Of a stretch of DNA of 64,000 bases, positions 36,002 to 47,479 are shown piece after piece (positions within the stretch are counted from its first letter, which is position 1; every line of letters starts with the position of its first letter). The notes below the pieces were generated by a model. That model saw only the letters and a list, made by a program, of their open reading frames with translations. It did not search any database and was not told the DNA's origin. The translations under genes and the position numbers were made by a program. Origin of the DNA: Balaenoptera acutorostrata (lineage: Eukaryota; Chordata; Mammalia; Artiodactyla; Balaenopteridae); contig NC_080074.1 in assembly GCF_949987535.1 (NCBI RefSeq), positions 39,725,641 to 39,789,640 of the forward strand, in the 5' to 3' direction.

Positions 36002-36373
36002 GGGAAAAAAAAAAAAGGTCATGAAGAACCTAGTGGCAAGATGGGAATAAAGACACAGACCTACTAGAGAATGGACTTGAGGATATGGGGAGGGGGAAGT
36101 GTAAGCTGTGACAAAGTGAGAGAGTGGCATGGACATATATACACTACCAAACGTAAAATAGATAACCAGTGGGAAGCACAGGGAGATCAGCTCTGTGCTT
36201 TGTGATCACCTAGAGGGGTGGGATAGGGAGGGTGGGAGGGAGGGAGATGCAAGAGGGAAGAGATATGGGAACATATGTATATGTATAACTGATTCACTTT
36301 GTTATAAAGCAGAAACTAACACACCATTGTAAAGCAATTATACTCCAATAAAGATGTTAAAAAAAAAAAAAAA
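36002..36373 (+). terminator. L1 3' UTR with polyA signal and tail
   Basis: After the ORF2 stop comes a short 3' UTR containing a G-rich part (gggtgggagggagggagatg near 36229), then the terminal gtaaagcaattatactccaa sequence, the AATAAA signal at 36347-36352 and an A tail to 36373. The same 3' terminus occurs in the L1 piece at 41612-42271. Confidence 0.9.
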
Positions 36374-36489
36374 AGATCAAGCCCTCACACCAAATCCATA
36401 CTTCTAATCCACATGCCACTGTCTAGGAACCAATAGTGTGGTCCCACAATAAAACAAGTTGACAGAGCTGGGATTTGAAAAAGGAATCA

Positions 36490-36660
36490 TCAGACTGGAT
36501 TAGGGCCCACTCTAAAGGGCTCATTTTAACTCAGTCATTTCTCTAAAGGTCCCATCTGCTAATGCAGTCACATTCTGAAGTACTGGGGGTTAGGGCTTCC
36601 ACATATGAATTTGTGGGGTGGGCTGGTGGGGGGACACAATTCAGCCTAGAACACTTGTCT
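36490..36660 (-). repeat. MLT1-type MaLR LTR fragment, antisense
   Basis: Antisense LTR phrases: gactggattagggcccactc near 36491, gcagtcacattctgaagtac near 36564, and gtactgggggttagggcttc near 36579. Partial copy, ending next to the following L1. Confidence 0.7.
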
Positions 36661-36664
36661 TATC

Positions 36665-38574
36665 TAAAATTAGACTAACATTCAAAACTACAATGAGGTA
36701 CCACCTCACACCAGTCAGAATGGCCATCATTAAAAAGTCTACAAATAATAAGGGCTGAAAAGCATGTGGATAAAAAGGAACCCTGGAAAATAATATGGAG
36801 GTTCCTAGAAAAGTAAAAATAGAGTTACCATATGATCCTGCAATCCCACTCCTGGGCATATATCTGGAGAAAATTCTAATTCAAGAAAATACATATACCT
36901 CAATGTTCATAGCAGCAATATTTACAATAGCCAAGACATGCAAGCAACCCAAACATCTACCGACAGATGAGTGGATAAAGAAGGTGTGGTACATATATAC
37001 AATGGAATATTACTCAGCCATAAAAAGAATGAAATAATGCCATTTCCAGCAACATGGATGGACCTAGAGATTGTCATACTGAGTGAAGTACATCAGACAG
37101 AGAAAGACAAATATCATATGATATCACTTATACATGGATTCTAAAAAATGATACAAATGAACTTATTTACAAAACAGAAATAGACTCACAGATACAGAAA
37201 ACAAAAGTATGGTTACCAAAGGGGATAGCGGTGGGGGGTGGGCAGGGGGGAGATAAATTAGGAGCTTGGGATTAATATACACACACTACTATATATAAAA
37301 TAGGTAAAAAACAAGGACCTACTATATAGCACAGGGACCTATATTCAATATCTTGTAATACTCTATAATGGAAAAGAATCTGAAAAAGAATATATATATA
37401 AAATACACATATACATATATATGTATAACTGAATCACTTCACTGTGCACCTAAAACTAACACAACATTGTAAATTAACTATACTTCAACTTAAAAAATAG
37501 TTTTAAAAATTTAGGCAGTTGCTCAAGTCTCAATTTAGTTATTTTATTACTAACTGGGCCTTCTAAAGTATGCTCTGTGCATGCCAGGAGTTGGCAAGAG
37601 ACAGGTGCTCTCCCTTCTGAGATTCCCCTTAAATTTTCCAGTAGTTCTTGCACCAAATTGTGTTCTCTGATTATTCAAATTTGAAAATATGCAGGATTTC
37701 TATCAATTACAGCCATCCCATGCAGAACCACTATCAGCCAGTCTTCAGACTAAAAGAAATACAATGTTAGCTCACTCTTTTCCATTTCCTCCTCCTAAGA
37801 ATTTACTCCAGAATCTGCCTAATTTCATTCATTTCTCAATGCCTTCATGTAGTTGTATATCTGTATTTTGCCAAGAATTTATAGTTATTATGTCAGTGAG
37901 GGTCAGCTCTCGTAGGAGCTTATCAGCCATAGTAAATGCAGAATATAAAGTAATTTTTACAACCATTTGAAAAACTATTTGGTGGTATTTATTTAAGGTG
38001 AATAGTTTCATATCCTATGAACCAGTAATTTTACTTCCAATATAATTACATATGTATGTTCACACAAAAACATGTGTGAATATATTCACAGCAGCATTAT
38101 TTGTAATAGTCAGAAACTAGAAATGACCCAATTCCTATCAACATTAGAACAGTAAATAAATTGTGATATATTCAAATGATGGATAACATACACTAAGAAT
38201 AAACTATTGTTAATGCAACCACATGAACTTTACAACAGAATGTTGAGCAAAGGAAGTCTAATACAAAGGAATACCTACTGACGATTCTATTTCAACGAAA
38301 TAAAAAACAACAACAAAAAAAAACAGGAAAAACTAATACATGGAGTTAAAAGTCAGGAATAATGCTTACCTTTTGGGATTTAGTGATTAGGAGAAGGCAG
38401 AGGTTTTCTAGTAATATTCTATTTCCTGGACTGAGCACATCTACCAGGATGTATGCACTTTGAAAAACATGTGTTCACCTTGAGCTATATATGTGCTATT
38501 TGTGTGCTTCTCTGTACATATATTTCAATAAACATTTCAAAGAAACAAATAAATAAAATAAAATTAGACTAACA
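36665..38574 (+). mobile_element. 5'-truncated L1 with ~1 kb candidate 3' transduction, 16-bp TSD
   Basis: The 16-mer taaaattagactaaca is present at 36665-36680 and 38559-38574 without mismatch. Between them lie an L1 3' piece (36681 to about 37500: ORF2 C-terminal end, then 3' UTR ending in a weak A-rich terminus) and about 1.05 kb of non-L1-3' sequence, finishing with AATAAA (38527-38532) and an A-rich tail. The simplest reading is an L1 transcript that read past its own weak polyA site and carried donor-locus flank with it. ORF2 here is a fragment (frame at 36795-37037). Confidence 0.8.
37501..38558 (+). other. candidate transduced segment (contains an older L1 3' end)
   Basis: The first part (to about 37955) is unassigned single-copy-looking sequence. 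From about 37960 to 38545 it reads like the ORF2-end and 3' UTR of a much older L1 (ccagtaattttacttccaat near 38022; acagcagcattatttgtaat near 38088; ttcaataaacatttc at the end), which would have supplied the polyA signal used. Confidence 0.65.
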
Positions 38575-40808
38575 ACAAAAACAAAATTTTTAAAAAATAG
38601 TCTCTTAAGAAACAGATTTTTCCTAAGATGGATAACATGCTTTAGGATGCTGTACCAAATCTTTCAGATTAATAGTCTCTTGTAGAATACACAGAAACAT
38701 TTTATCACCTTATTTGACCTATGAAAGTCTGTGCAGCTGCCTAAGAACTCTTAGAACCATAAAATGCTTTATATCTTAGGAATATCTGTTTTGTTTAAAA
38801 CTAGTTTACTTTGAACACTGTACATTATGGAATTCAGCACGTGCTTTATAATATAAACTCTCCTTAGCTTTCTTTTGTCTCTCAGCCTGTTTCCTTATTC
38901 TTTCATTCATTTTTGCCCTGGGCCCCAATTCCCAGGTGTGGGGACTACTTTTTCTAAAACATATGCACTCTTCCAGGGACTAATAAAGGTTGATTGATAG
39001 AAAATGTACTCTTTCATATTCTCTGCTTGTTCAACCATTTATGATTCCTTCAAGGCCACATTCTTGTCACTGACCTCCTCCAGTGAACGTCGGCCCCGGG
39101 GAGAGGTTACATGTATCCAGAGAGGTCATGACCAGACCGTGGTATCCACATTCACTTTTCTATGCCCTAAAAGAATGTATTGGTGTCACAGGGCACCAGA
39201 ATAGTCAAACCTTTGTTAGAAGACAGATTCATTCTGTGTAAAACCATTAACTGGAGGTTAACGTTTCACTTCTTTTTTCCTTCTAAAACTTTTAAAACTT
39301 ATAAAACTTTTTTTCCATTGCTTTTTATAGAGAATCAGCTAATTATTTTTTAAATGCTTAACGCCTTGCTCTGTGTTTCATACTATTAAATATTGTAATT
39401 CCATCAGAATACATACTGATAGTGCAGAAAGAATCAATCCATACACTAAAGGCATAATTGTTTAAAATATAAATAAATAAAAGATTTACCAGGCATCAGA
39501 CTTTCTACATAGTGAATGGAAATTTAACTTTGTAACTCTCTGTAGTCCCTGTATTTCTGATTAACCACTTAATAAATTTAATCTACTTTTCTCATTGTTA
39601 ACCATACTTCAGAAAAGTGGACTATGAGAGTGTCCAATATTAATAGATTTGGGCATAGTCAACACTGCTGCAAAGGAATGATACTGTGCACATTTAAAGT
39701 CAGTATCCAAATATTCTGGAAAGCTGAACCACATAGACACAGAACAGCTTCACATTTTACACCAGTGACTACATAGTTGGGAAACTATGCATCAGTTAAA
39801 CAAAGAAATTAAACACACAGGGCCTGCTGCATTTAAATATTTAAGTGCCATATTTTAAACAAATCATATTATTGTAGGCCAGAGAATTTCCAAGAAAAAA
39901 AGTAAACCTGTTATAGAACATCTTTTTTTTTCTTGAGATTTTGTACTTCACACAATAATGCTTTTCATTTCTGTACTTTCTCCAAATGTTTTCAACTTCT
40001 TAGAGGCTACATTGTTTTGTAAGAAGAAACTGTAGGTTTTCCAAAGAGACTCTCTCTCCCACTCAGCTACCCTGAGGGAGTCAGAGCCTCTGCACACAAC
40101 TTATTTTCATTTCCTTCACCCCAAAAATGATCAAATAAGGACTGTTTTTCCACCAACATTTCTAGGGCGAGAGGCTCTGACAAGTGCAACCTTTATCACC
40201 ACAAATATCTCTTCTCTTTCCTGCTCTGGCACGTCCAAAGAAAAAGATTATTTAACACACACCAACCGTGTTAGAATCAGGGCTCCAGCAATTACAGAGA
40301 CGCACAAGGTAAATATACAGTTTTAAGCCGTTGGAAAGGGGATACCTTGAGTGTCTCTGGAATTCTGCCACTAACAATTGGGAAAGCTCAACAAATGCTA
40401 CAGAATCAGTACAGTCTCTTTGGAGACTCTGCCGCTTTTTGCCACCAAAATAGACATTTGTTGGCTGCACAATTCTCAGCATCCTGGTTCAAACAAGGAT
40501 ACTGCATATTACATATTCTTTACTATTTTGGAGTTGCCATGGCAGAGTAGAGAAAAGATATTTTGGTTGATGGAATGTCTCTTAACAGAGCTCCTTATTT
40601 TGGCCTTCCTGACTTTTTGACACAATTTTCAGATCTACTTTAAGTACTTCCGTGACTTTCTTTTTTTTTTAATTATTTGAAACAGTCAACAGACCAGCAT
40701 CCCAGAAAGAGGAGAAGATACAGTATTAAATGTGCAAATAGGCAGATGATCAGAATGTAAAGAAATGGGATTCAGATAAAAAGAATGGATAATCTGTCAG
40801 AATTTTAA
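38575..40808. other. about 2.2 kb with no recognised gene
   Basis: Single-copy-looking, AT-rich sequence. Overlapping short frames at 40252-40620 on both strands have no visible domain. Confidence 0.4.
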
Positions 40809-41162
40809 TGAGCCCTTTTTTTTTTTTTTGGCTGCATTGGGTCTTCGCTGCTGTGCGCGGGCTTTCTCTAGTTGCGGCAAGCGGGAGCTACTCTTCATTG
40901 TGGTGCGTAGGCTTCTCATTGAAGTGGCTTCTCTTGTTGCAGAGCACAGGGTCTAGGTGCACAGGCTTCAGTAGTTGTGGCATGTGGGCTCAGTAGTTGT
41001 GTCTCGTGGGCTCTAGAGCACAGGCTCAGTAGTTAGGGTGCACAGGCTTAGCTGCTCTGCGGCATGTGGGATCTTCCCAGACCAGGGATCAAACCCGAGT
41101 CCCCTGCATTGGCAGGCAGATTCTTAAACATTGCACCATGAGGGAAGTCCCTGAGCTCTTTA
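40809..41162 (-). mobile_element. CHR-type SINE with imperfect TSD
   Basis: SINE body about 40820-41151, antisense, with a poly-T on the left. Flanks tgagcccttt (40809) and tgagctcttt (41152) differ at one base. Internal substitutions, such as the altered head accatgagggaagtccc, suggest moderate age. Confidence 0.9.
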
Positions 41163-41457
41163 ATTTCAGTCCAAACTCCTCCTGGTTCTTTCTCAGCTGC
41201 CCTTTCTCTCTTTCTTTTGTCTTTCCATTAACGTTTGTCTTCTAGTTATTCATTGCTGCCTTATCATTTAAACATAGAAATAGTGTACCAGATTGCACTA
41301 GGTAATGCTGTAATTTGAAAGAGAATCTTAGTGGCTTAAAATAAGTAGTTGGGTTTTTTTTTTTTTCCCAAAGCAGATATCTTTCATGGATCAGTTTGAG
41401 GCTTGGCTCTGTGTTTTCCTCCCCCCTGGGAATCAGGTTTATGGAGTAGCCTTCATC
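41163..41457. other. no recognised feature
   Basis: Unassigned sequence with a T run near 41348-41366. Confidence 0.35.
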
Positions 41458-42468
41458 TAGAACAGGAGCCAAGAAACTATGGCCTGTAGGCCAAATCTGG
41501 CCTGCTGCCTGATTTTGTTTGACCCAGAAGCTAAAAATGACTCTTACATTTTTTAAGAGTTGAAATAATTTTTTAAAGAATAATATTTTCTGACATATTA
41601 AAACTATATGATAATTCAAAAAGAGTCATGTACCACAATGTTCACTGCAGCTCTATTTACAATAGCCAGGATATGGAAGCAATCTAAGTGTCCATTGACA
41701 GATGAATGGATAAAGATGTGGCACATATATACAATGGAATATTACTCAGTCATAAAAAGAAATGAAACTGAGTTATTTGTAGTGAGATGCATGGACCTAG
41801 AGTCTGTCATACAGAGTGAAGTAAGTCAGAAAGAGAAAAACAAATACCGTATGCTAACACATATATAGGAATCTAAAAAAAAAAAAAAATGGTTCTGAAG
41901 AACCTAGGGGCAGGACAGATATAAAGACAAAGACGTAGAGAATGGACCTGAGGACACGGGGAGTGGGAAGGGTAAGCTGGGATGAAGTGAGACAGTGGCA
42001 TGGACATATATACACTACCAAATGTATAATAGATAGCTAGTGGGAAGCAGCCACATAGCACAGGGAGATCAGCTCGGTGCTTTGTGACCACCTAGAGGGG
42101 TGAGATAGGGAAGGTGGAAGGGAAACGCAAGAGAGAGGAGATATAGGGATATATGTATATGTATAGCTGATTCACTTTGTTATACAGCAGAAACTAACAC
42201 ACCATTGTAAAGCAATTATACTCCAATAAAGATGTTATATTAATTAATTAATTAACTAAAAAAATAAAAAATAAAACTATATGAAATTTCTATTTCAATA
42301 TCCATAAATAAAGTGTTACTGGGATATAGCTATGTTCATTCACCTATGTATTGTCTGTGGTTGTTTTCGCACTACAACAGAGTTGAGTAGCTGCAACTAA
42401 GACCATATGGCCCACAAAGCCTAAAATAATTATCTGGTCCTTGACAGAAAATGCTGCCAACTCTTGAA
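41458..42468 (-). mobile_element. short mammalian DNA-transposon-like repeat, split by an L1
   Basis: Two pieces (41458-41599 and 42285-42468) read as one repeat: aggccaaatctggcctgctg near 41489, attgtctgtggttgttttcg near 42350, and aagaccatatggcccacaaa near 42398. A second copy in the opposite orientation starts at 48704. I think it is a hAT-type non-autonomous element but cannot name the family. Confidence 0.55.
41599..42284 (+). mobile_element. 5'-truncated L1 with 13-bp target-site duplication
   Basis: Body 41612-42271, flanked by taaaactatatga at 41599-41611 and 42272-42284 without mismatch. Contains the last part of ORF2 (frame 41608-41868), an A run near 41877-41889, and the same 3' UTR as the full-length L1, ending ccaataaagatgtta then an ATTA-rich tail. 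Confidence 0.93.
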
Positions 42469-43489
42469 CTAGGGCATGTCACAGAGTATAAGAAAGAATG
42501 ACAAATCAAGCACTGACTCTTAGGGCTTCCACCCAGAAGTAAAACAGCGATTTATGCTCACTTTTCATTGTCTAAAACAAATCACGTGGCCACACTGAAT
42601 TTCAGCAAAGGGATAGGGAACTGCAATCCTACTCTGTGCCCAGGAGAAGAAGCAAAAATATTTTGATGACCAGTACTTATAAGTATCACAATTAAGAAAA
42701 AAAATTAAGAAAAAAAAAATTAGAAAATAAATGGTTACATGTTAAGCAGATTCTCTGTTTTACAAATAATCTACTGGTTGTCCTAGAAAATATGGCAAAT
42801 TAACAAGAGCTTCTGGCTACCTCTCCAGAAACCAAACTCTGATGATGCCAAAGAAGTGAGACGGAGGTTGAGGAATCTCAGAACTTTGCACCAAAAGTAC
42901 GGAAAACTCTTAGGGATAGAGGTCAAGGCCTGGTGTAACTGGAAGAAGAAGGGTGAGGGTAAGACGGCAACCAAGCACAGAAGACTGAGATGCAGTAACA
43001 GGGAAAAGCCTGGTAAAGAGTTTTCTAATGGTGCCCATTTATTTCCACAACACTACCCTAAAATGTCATTGCCTATCTCCAAACCAGAGCCAACAGAATG
43101 GGGGAGATAGCATCAGGATAGCACAGGAGTTCAGCTAGAGTTAGAATGAAAAGCTACAAGTACAGGCAGGCTGGACTCCATCCTGAGGATTCTCTTCCCT
43201 CATTTCTTCACTCTTTTTCCTACCCTTTGTCCCCATTTGTCAAAGTTTCTAATTACAGCTGAGGAAGACAGCTCCTTAAAAGGATCTATATACGCAGGGA
43301 AGAGTCACTGGAATGGAACACCAGATGGGATATGGTGAGGGTGAGACGACCACATGAATGAAAGTGGTCCAGCCCACAGGCTCCCCACTCTGGGGATCAC
43401 CTCTCCTCCCCACTTGGAGGAGTATATTCTAGGCCTTTTAAAATTAGACAAAAGAAGAGAAATAGATACAAACAACTGCAAATACAATG
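42469..43489. other. about 1 kb with no recognised gene
   Basis: A plus frame of 84 codons at 42856-43110 is lysine/arginine-rich but shows no domain that I recognise. The rest is unassigned. Confidence 0.4.
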
Positions 43490-44070
43490 GAGGTTAAAAA
43501 ATATTGCAAACAACTATATGCCAATAAATATAAAACTAGATGAAATTAATAAATTTAATTTTAAGCTAAAATGCAAATAGAAAGCTTGAATAAATTAATA
43601 TCCATTAAATAAGTTGAAATATTAATCAAAGACCTCAAAAAAAAACCCAAAAAGCCCCACATGCAAATAATTTTACATGTGTATGCTCCCACATATGCTT
43701 CTTACTTCATGTAAGAAGTAATCTATTCCTTATACAAATTGTTCCAAAAATCTTTTTAAACTAATTCATTTTATTATTCCAAATACAAATAAGAAAAGAA
43801 TACCTAAAATAATAATTTAAGGAGATTTTTAAAAAGCATTTCATAAATTTAATACATACATGCTGGAAAAGCTAAGAACACTAGAAGTAGAACTTCATTA
43901 ATTTTATAAAGGCTATCTACAAAATAACTAATGCAAACATTACAGTTAATGGTGAAAATTTAGATATATTTCCTTAGGATCCAGAACAAGACAAGGAATA
44001 GTGCTACTACTGCTACTATTCAATATAGTACTTCAGGTCCTACCAACAAAATAAGACAAAAAAAATAAGG
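43490..44070 (+). repeat. old L1 ORF2 fragment (linker to reverse transcriptase)
   Basis: Sense L1 text: the 'caaacaactatatgccaataa' linker near 43507, the block acattacagttaatggtgaa near 43938, and a degraded palm segment near 43985-44030 (actattcaatatagtacttc). Stops occur throughout. Confidence 0.7.
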
Positions 44071-44079
44071 ATTACAAAA

Positions 44080-45522
44080 TAAGAAAGAGATTATTTAGAA
44101 TGGATTAAAAAAGCAACAACTCTGTGCTGCCCACAAAAGACAACTTTGAACAAAAACACATAGACTGGATGAAACTAATTGGATGGAAAAAAGATATATC
44201 GTATAGATAGCAAGCATAAGAAGGCTAAAGGGACATATCAATATCTGTTCAAATAGACTTCAAGACAAACACCATTACCAGAGATAGAGACATTTTACAA
44301 CAATTGAACACTCAATCATCAGGAATACATCACAGTCATAAATGTATATGCACCTCATAGAGCTTCCAAAATCATGAAACAAAAGTGCCAAAATTAAATG
44401 CAAGTATAAACAAAGCCACCACTGGAGATTTTAACACCCTCTCTCAAAAACTGATAGAATAATTAGACAAACTCGATGAAAACACAGAAGAATTAAACCA
44501 CAGTATTAACCTGCTTGACCTAAATATATTTATACAATACTACACCCAAAAAGAGCAGAAGACACATTCTTTTCAAGTGCACGTGGAACACTGACCAAAA
44601 CAGAGTATATTCTGGGCTCTAAAACAAGTCTTAATAAATTTTAAATAAGTTTAAAGGATTGAAATCCTAAACAGAGTTTGTCCTCTGACTATAAAGGACA
44701 TAATCTAGAAATCAATAATTTTTAAAATGTCAGAAATACCTAAAATATTTAGAAATTAGACAACACACTCTTAAATAACTTACGTGTTAATGAAGGAATA
44801 ACAAGGGAAATTAGAAAATATTTCCAAAGTAATGACCATATTTGAAAATATGGACAATTAATTACACATGACAATGACAATGAAAATACATTTCAAATTT
44901 TGTGGGATTTCAAACTAAATATCAAGGAAAATACAACATATAAAAATTTGTTCCTAGAAGAAAATTTACAGCTTTAAATGTTTATTTTTTCAAAAAATAA
45001 AGGTATAAAATGGCTTTAGGAAATTAGAAAAAGAGGAGCAAAGAACACCTAAAGAAACGAGAAGAAGAAAATAATAAAGAAAAGAAATCAAATGATATAT
45101 AAAATAAACAATAGAAAAAGTTAACAAAGCCAAAAACTGATTCTGTGAAAAGGCCAACAAAATTGATGAACCCATAGTTAGACTGATCAGTAAGTACAAA
45201 GAAAGAACATAAATTATAAACATCAGAAAGTAAAAGCACTACAAATCCTATGGATATTAAAAGAATAATAACAAATACTATGAGCTAATTTATGCAATAA
45301 ATTAAGCAACTTAAATGAAATGGACAAACCTCTTTAAAAATACATGTTAATAAAACTGACACAGATGAAATAATAAATCTGGGTAGCCCTATATCTATTG
45401 AAGAAATTAAATTCATTTTCAACAAACCTTTCCACAAAAAAATCTCCAGGCCCAGATGGCTTCACAAGTGAATTCTGCCAAATAAATAATAATGAAATAA
45501 AAATAATCTCACATAAAACTCT
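44080..45522 (+). repeat. old L1 ORF2 fragment (endonuclease to start of reverse transcriptase)
   Basis: Begins in the endonuclease region (aaaagacaactttgaacaaa; ggagattttaacaccctctc near 44425, the GDFNT-type block) and runs to the 'ccaggcccagatggcttcac' block near 45448. It is in the same orientation as the preceding fragment but is an earlier part of ORF2, so the two are separate or rearranged copies. Heavily mutated. Confidence 0.75.
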
Positions 45523-45524
45523 TC

Positions 45525-45790
45525 CGTGGATATGGTGGAAAAAAGAATTACTGACCCAATTATGATTGTAAGAACAGGTTTGATAAATACTGCCTGTGTG
45601 GCTTCCTTGTTAACGACAGCAGAAGTTGTAGTGACTGAACTTCCTAAAGAAGAGAAAGACCTTGCCATGGGTGCAATGAGTGCATGAGAGAAGATGAGAA
45701 GTACAGAAGCAGCCTGTCTATAGAAAGTAGAATTGATTATGTAAAATTATATATCATCTTTATGTAAAAATTTTTTCATTTTAAAATATA
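45525..45790 (+). pseudogene. HSPD1: HSPD1 (HSP60 chaperonin) processed pseudogene, 3' fragment
   Basis: HSP60 is the mitochondrial matrix chaperonin. The frame from about 45529 to a TGA at 45685-45687 reads [10 protein letters not shown], then [32 protein letters not shown] and AMGAM, which is recognisably the C-terminal end of HSP60 with scattered substitutions. The usual Gly/Met-rich tail is missing. The following DNA to about 45790 (gatgagaagtacagaagcag; ending tttatgtaaaaatttttt) resembles the distal HSPD1 3' UTR, so several hundred bases of tail and 3' UTR appear to be deleted. It has no introns, is 5'-truncated and sits directly after L1 sequence. Not functional. Identity by protein resemblance is strong; the 3' UTR match is from memory. 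Confidence 0.8.
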
Positions 45791-46865
45791 TAGTCTTATT
45801 TCTGTTCATCAAAAAGGCCTAAGAGCAATGTCATTCCTGTACTTGGTCTTTACATACTATCCACCACCAAAAGGAATCAGAACTCCTTTAAGAAATGGTT
45901 GATTCCATGTCTGAGGCAGGAAATGTACGATATGCGTCTGGGATATCTTGTTAATGACAGAAAGCAAAAAAGTTATCAAAAAGTGATCAGTCATGTCCAA
46001 AGGACATAGGAACATGCTTGAAGAGGTTCCCACTAACCAAAATGCAACAACTTAAACATCAAGAGGAATAAAGACTGCACCTTAGTCATGCACATGAACA
46101 CATACAAGTTGATAATTGATAATGAGTTCAGAAGGATGCTTTAAAAAGAGCGGTGGGGGGGGGGCAAAACAAAACAAAACTCATTAGATATTATGGAAAT
46201 TTGCAAGGGTACCAAATCATTACTTGGTAAATTGATAATAAAAAAAGTACAGATAAAATAATAGAATTAGAAAATTGCCATTTGCCAATCCTAATGAACT
46301 GATTCAGGCTATGCTCATCAATGGATGGTAGTACCATTAGATTAACGGTTTATAAGAAACTATGAAATGAAGGGATCAGGCTATCACCACTTGTACCTAT
46401 GGGGCAAGCTTAATAACATTAAAGTGAGATAACCCAGCATTATATGTCATCTGATGTAAAGTAATAGGAAATAATACATGTGAAGGAAATACACAGAATT
46501 ATCCATGATATATTCTTGCCAAAATAATGTGAATCTAAATCTAAGTTTCTACATCTAAATTCCGGTCTATAGGAAATACTACAGACAGAGAAACAAGTTA
46601 AGTGACATTATAGGAAGAAACATGCCAAATCCAGAATTTCTCAGGACACCTAATCCAGTTTCTTCAACAAGTCAAGAGCATGAAAAACCAAAAAAGAGAG
46701 GACCATTCTACTTTAGAACTAATGTAAAAGACATAATAACCAAATACAGTGAGAGTCCTTTGCTTGGATCCCAATTCAAATCAACTGCAAAAAGACATTT
46801 TTAGATAATTGGGGAAATCTTATTATGAACTGGAAATTAGATCATAATAATAAAAAAAAAACATT
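45791..46865 (+). repeat. old interspersed repeat, family not assigned
   Basis: The piece from about 45960 to 46860 has the feel of one long old repeat (gttatcaaaaagtgatcagt; caagcttaataacattaaag near 46407), and appears to continue beyond the SINE at 47241. A G run lies at about 46154-46163. The 60-codon frame at 46622-46804 is not convincing as a gene. Confidence 0.4.
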
Positions 46866-47240
46866 TAAAATAACACAAGAGGGACTTCCCTGGTGGTCCA
46901 GTGGTAAAGAGTCCGCCTCGCAATGCAGGGGATGTGGGTTCGATCCCTGGTCAGGGAGCTAGGATCCCACATGCCATGGGGCAACTGAGCCCGTGTGCCA
47001 CAAACTACAGAGCCCACGTGCCCTGGAGCCTGTGAGCCACAACTAGAGAGAGAAAACCCACACGTCACAATTAGAGAGAAGCCCGCGCACCACAACGAAG
47101 AGCCCGCGCGCCACAACAAAAGATCCTGCATACCTCAACGAAGATCCCGTGTGCCGCAACTAAGACCCGACGCAGCCAAAAATAAATTAAATAAATAAAT
47201 AAATCTTTTAAAAAAATAAATAAAATAAAATAACACAAGA
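46866..47240 (+). mobile_element. CHR-type SINE with 15-bp target-site duplication
   Basis: SINE body 46881-47225. The tRNA-Glu-like head is well kept: A box in cctggtggtccagtggtaaa, B box ggttcgatccctgg near 46938. Flanked by taaaataacacaaga at 46866-46880 and 47226-47240 without mismatch. The head variant (tggtccagtgg) differs from the tggcgcagtgg copies, so it belongs to another CHR subfamily. Confidence 0.95.
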
Positions 47241-47460
47241 TGTGATAATGGCACTGTGGTAATGTAAGAAAATGCCTCTCCCTTTTTTGAGATGCATACT
47301 GATATATTTAGGGATTGAAATGACATGATTCTGAGATTTGCTTTGAAATACTTCAGTAAAAATAATTGGAGGATAGACGAAACAAGTATGTCAAAATGTT
47401 GATATTTGTTAAAGTTGGGTGATGGATAATTTTTCATAATAAAAATTTTAAAAGACAAAA
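47241..47460 (+). repeat. continuation of the repeat interrupted by the SINE
   Basis: Reads tgtgataatggcactgtggt, then gatgcatactgatatattta and a terminal 'cataataaaaattttaaaag', like the 3' end of an old retroposed repeat. Assignment uncertain. Confidence 0.45.
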
Positions 47461-47479
47461 GACCTAATATCATAAAAGT

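Larger units (their letters stand above)
29229..36384 (+). mobile_element. full-length LINE-1 with target-site duplication
   Basis: A complete L1 body, about 29240-36373: 5' UTR of about 2 kb, ORF1, a 58-bp spacer, ORF2, 3' UTR with polyA signal, and an A tail. The target duplication agatcaagccc is at 29229-29239 and 36374-36384. L1 moves by target-primed reverse transcription, with its own RNA as template. This copy has kept its 5' end, its CpG-rich leader and an open ORF1, so it looks comparatively recent, but ORF2 carries four disabling changes. It is the longest single feature in the window. Confidence 0.95.

Noticed and set aside
46938..46960. tRNA-like A and B boxes, considered as a tRNA gene
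   Set aside because: They belong to the tRNA-derived head of a CHR SINE with a full TSD. There is no complete cloverleaf or proper tRNA 3' end.
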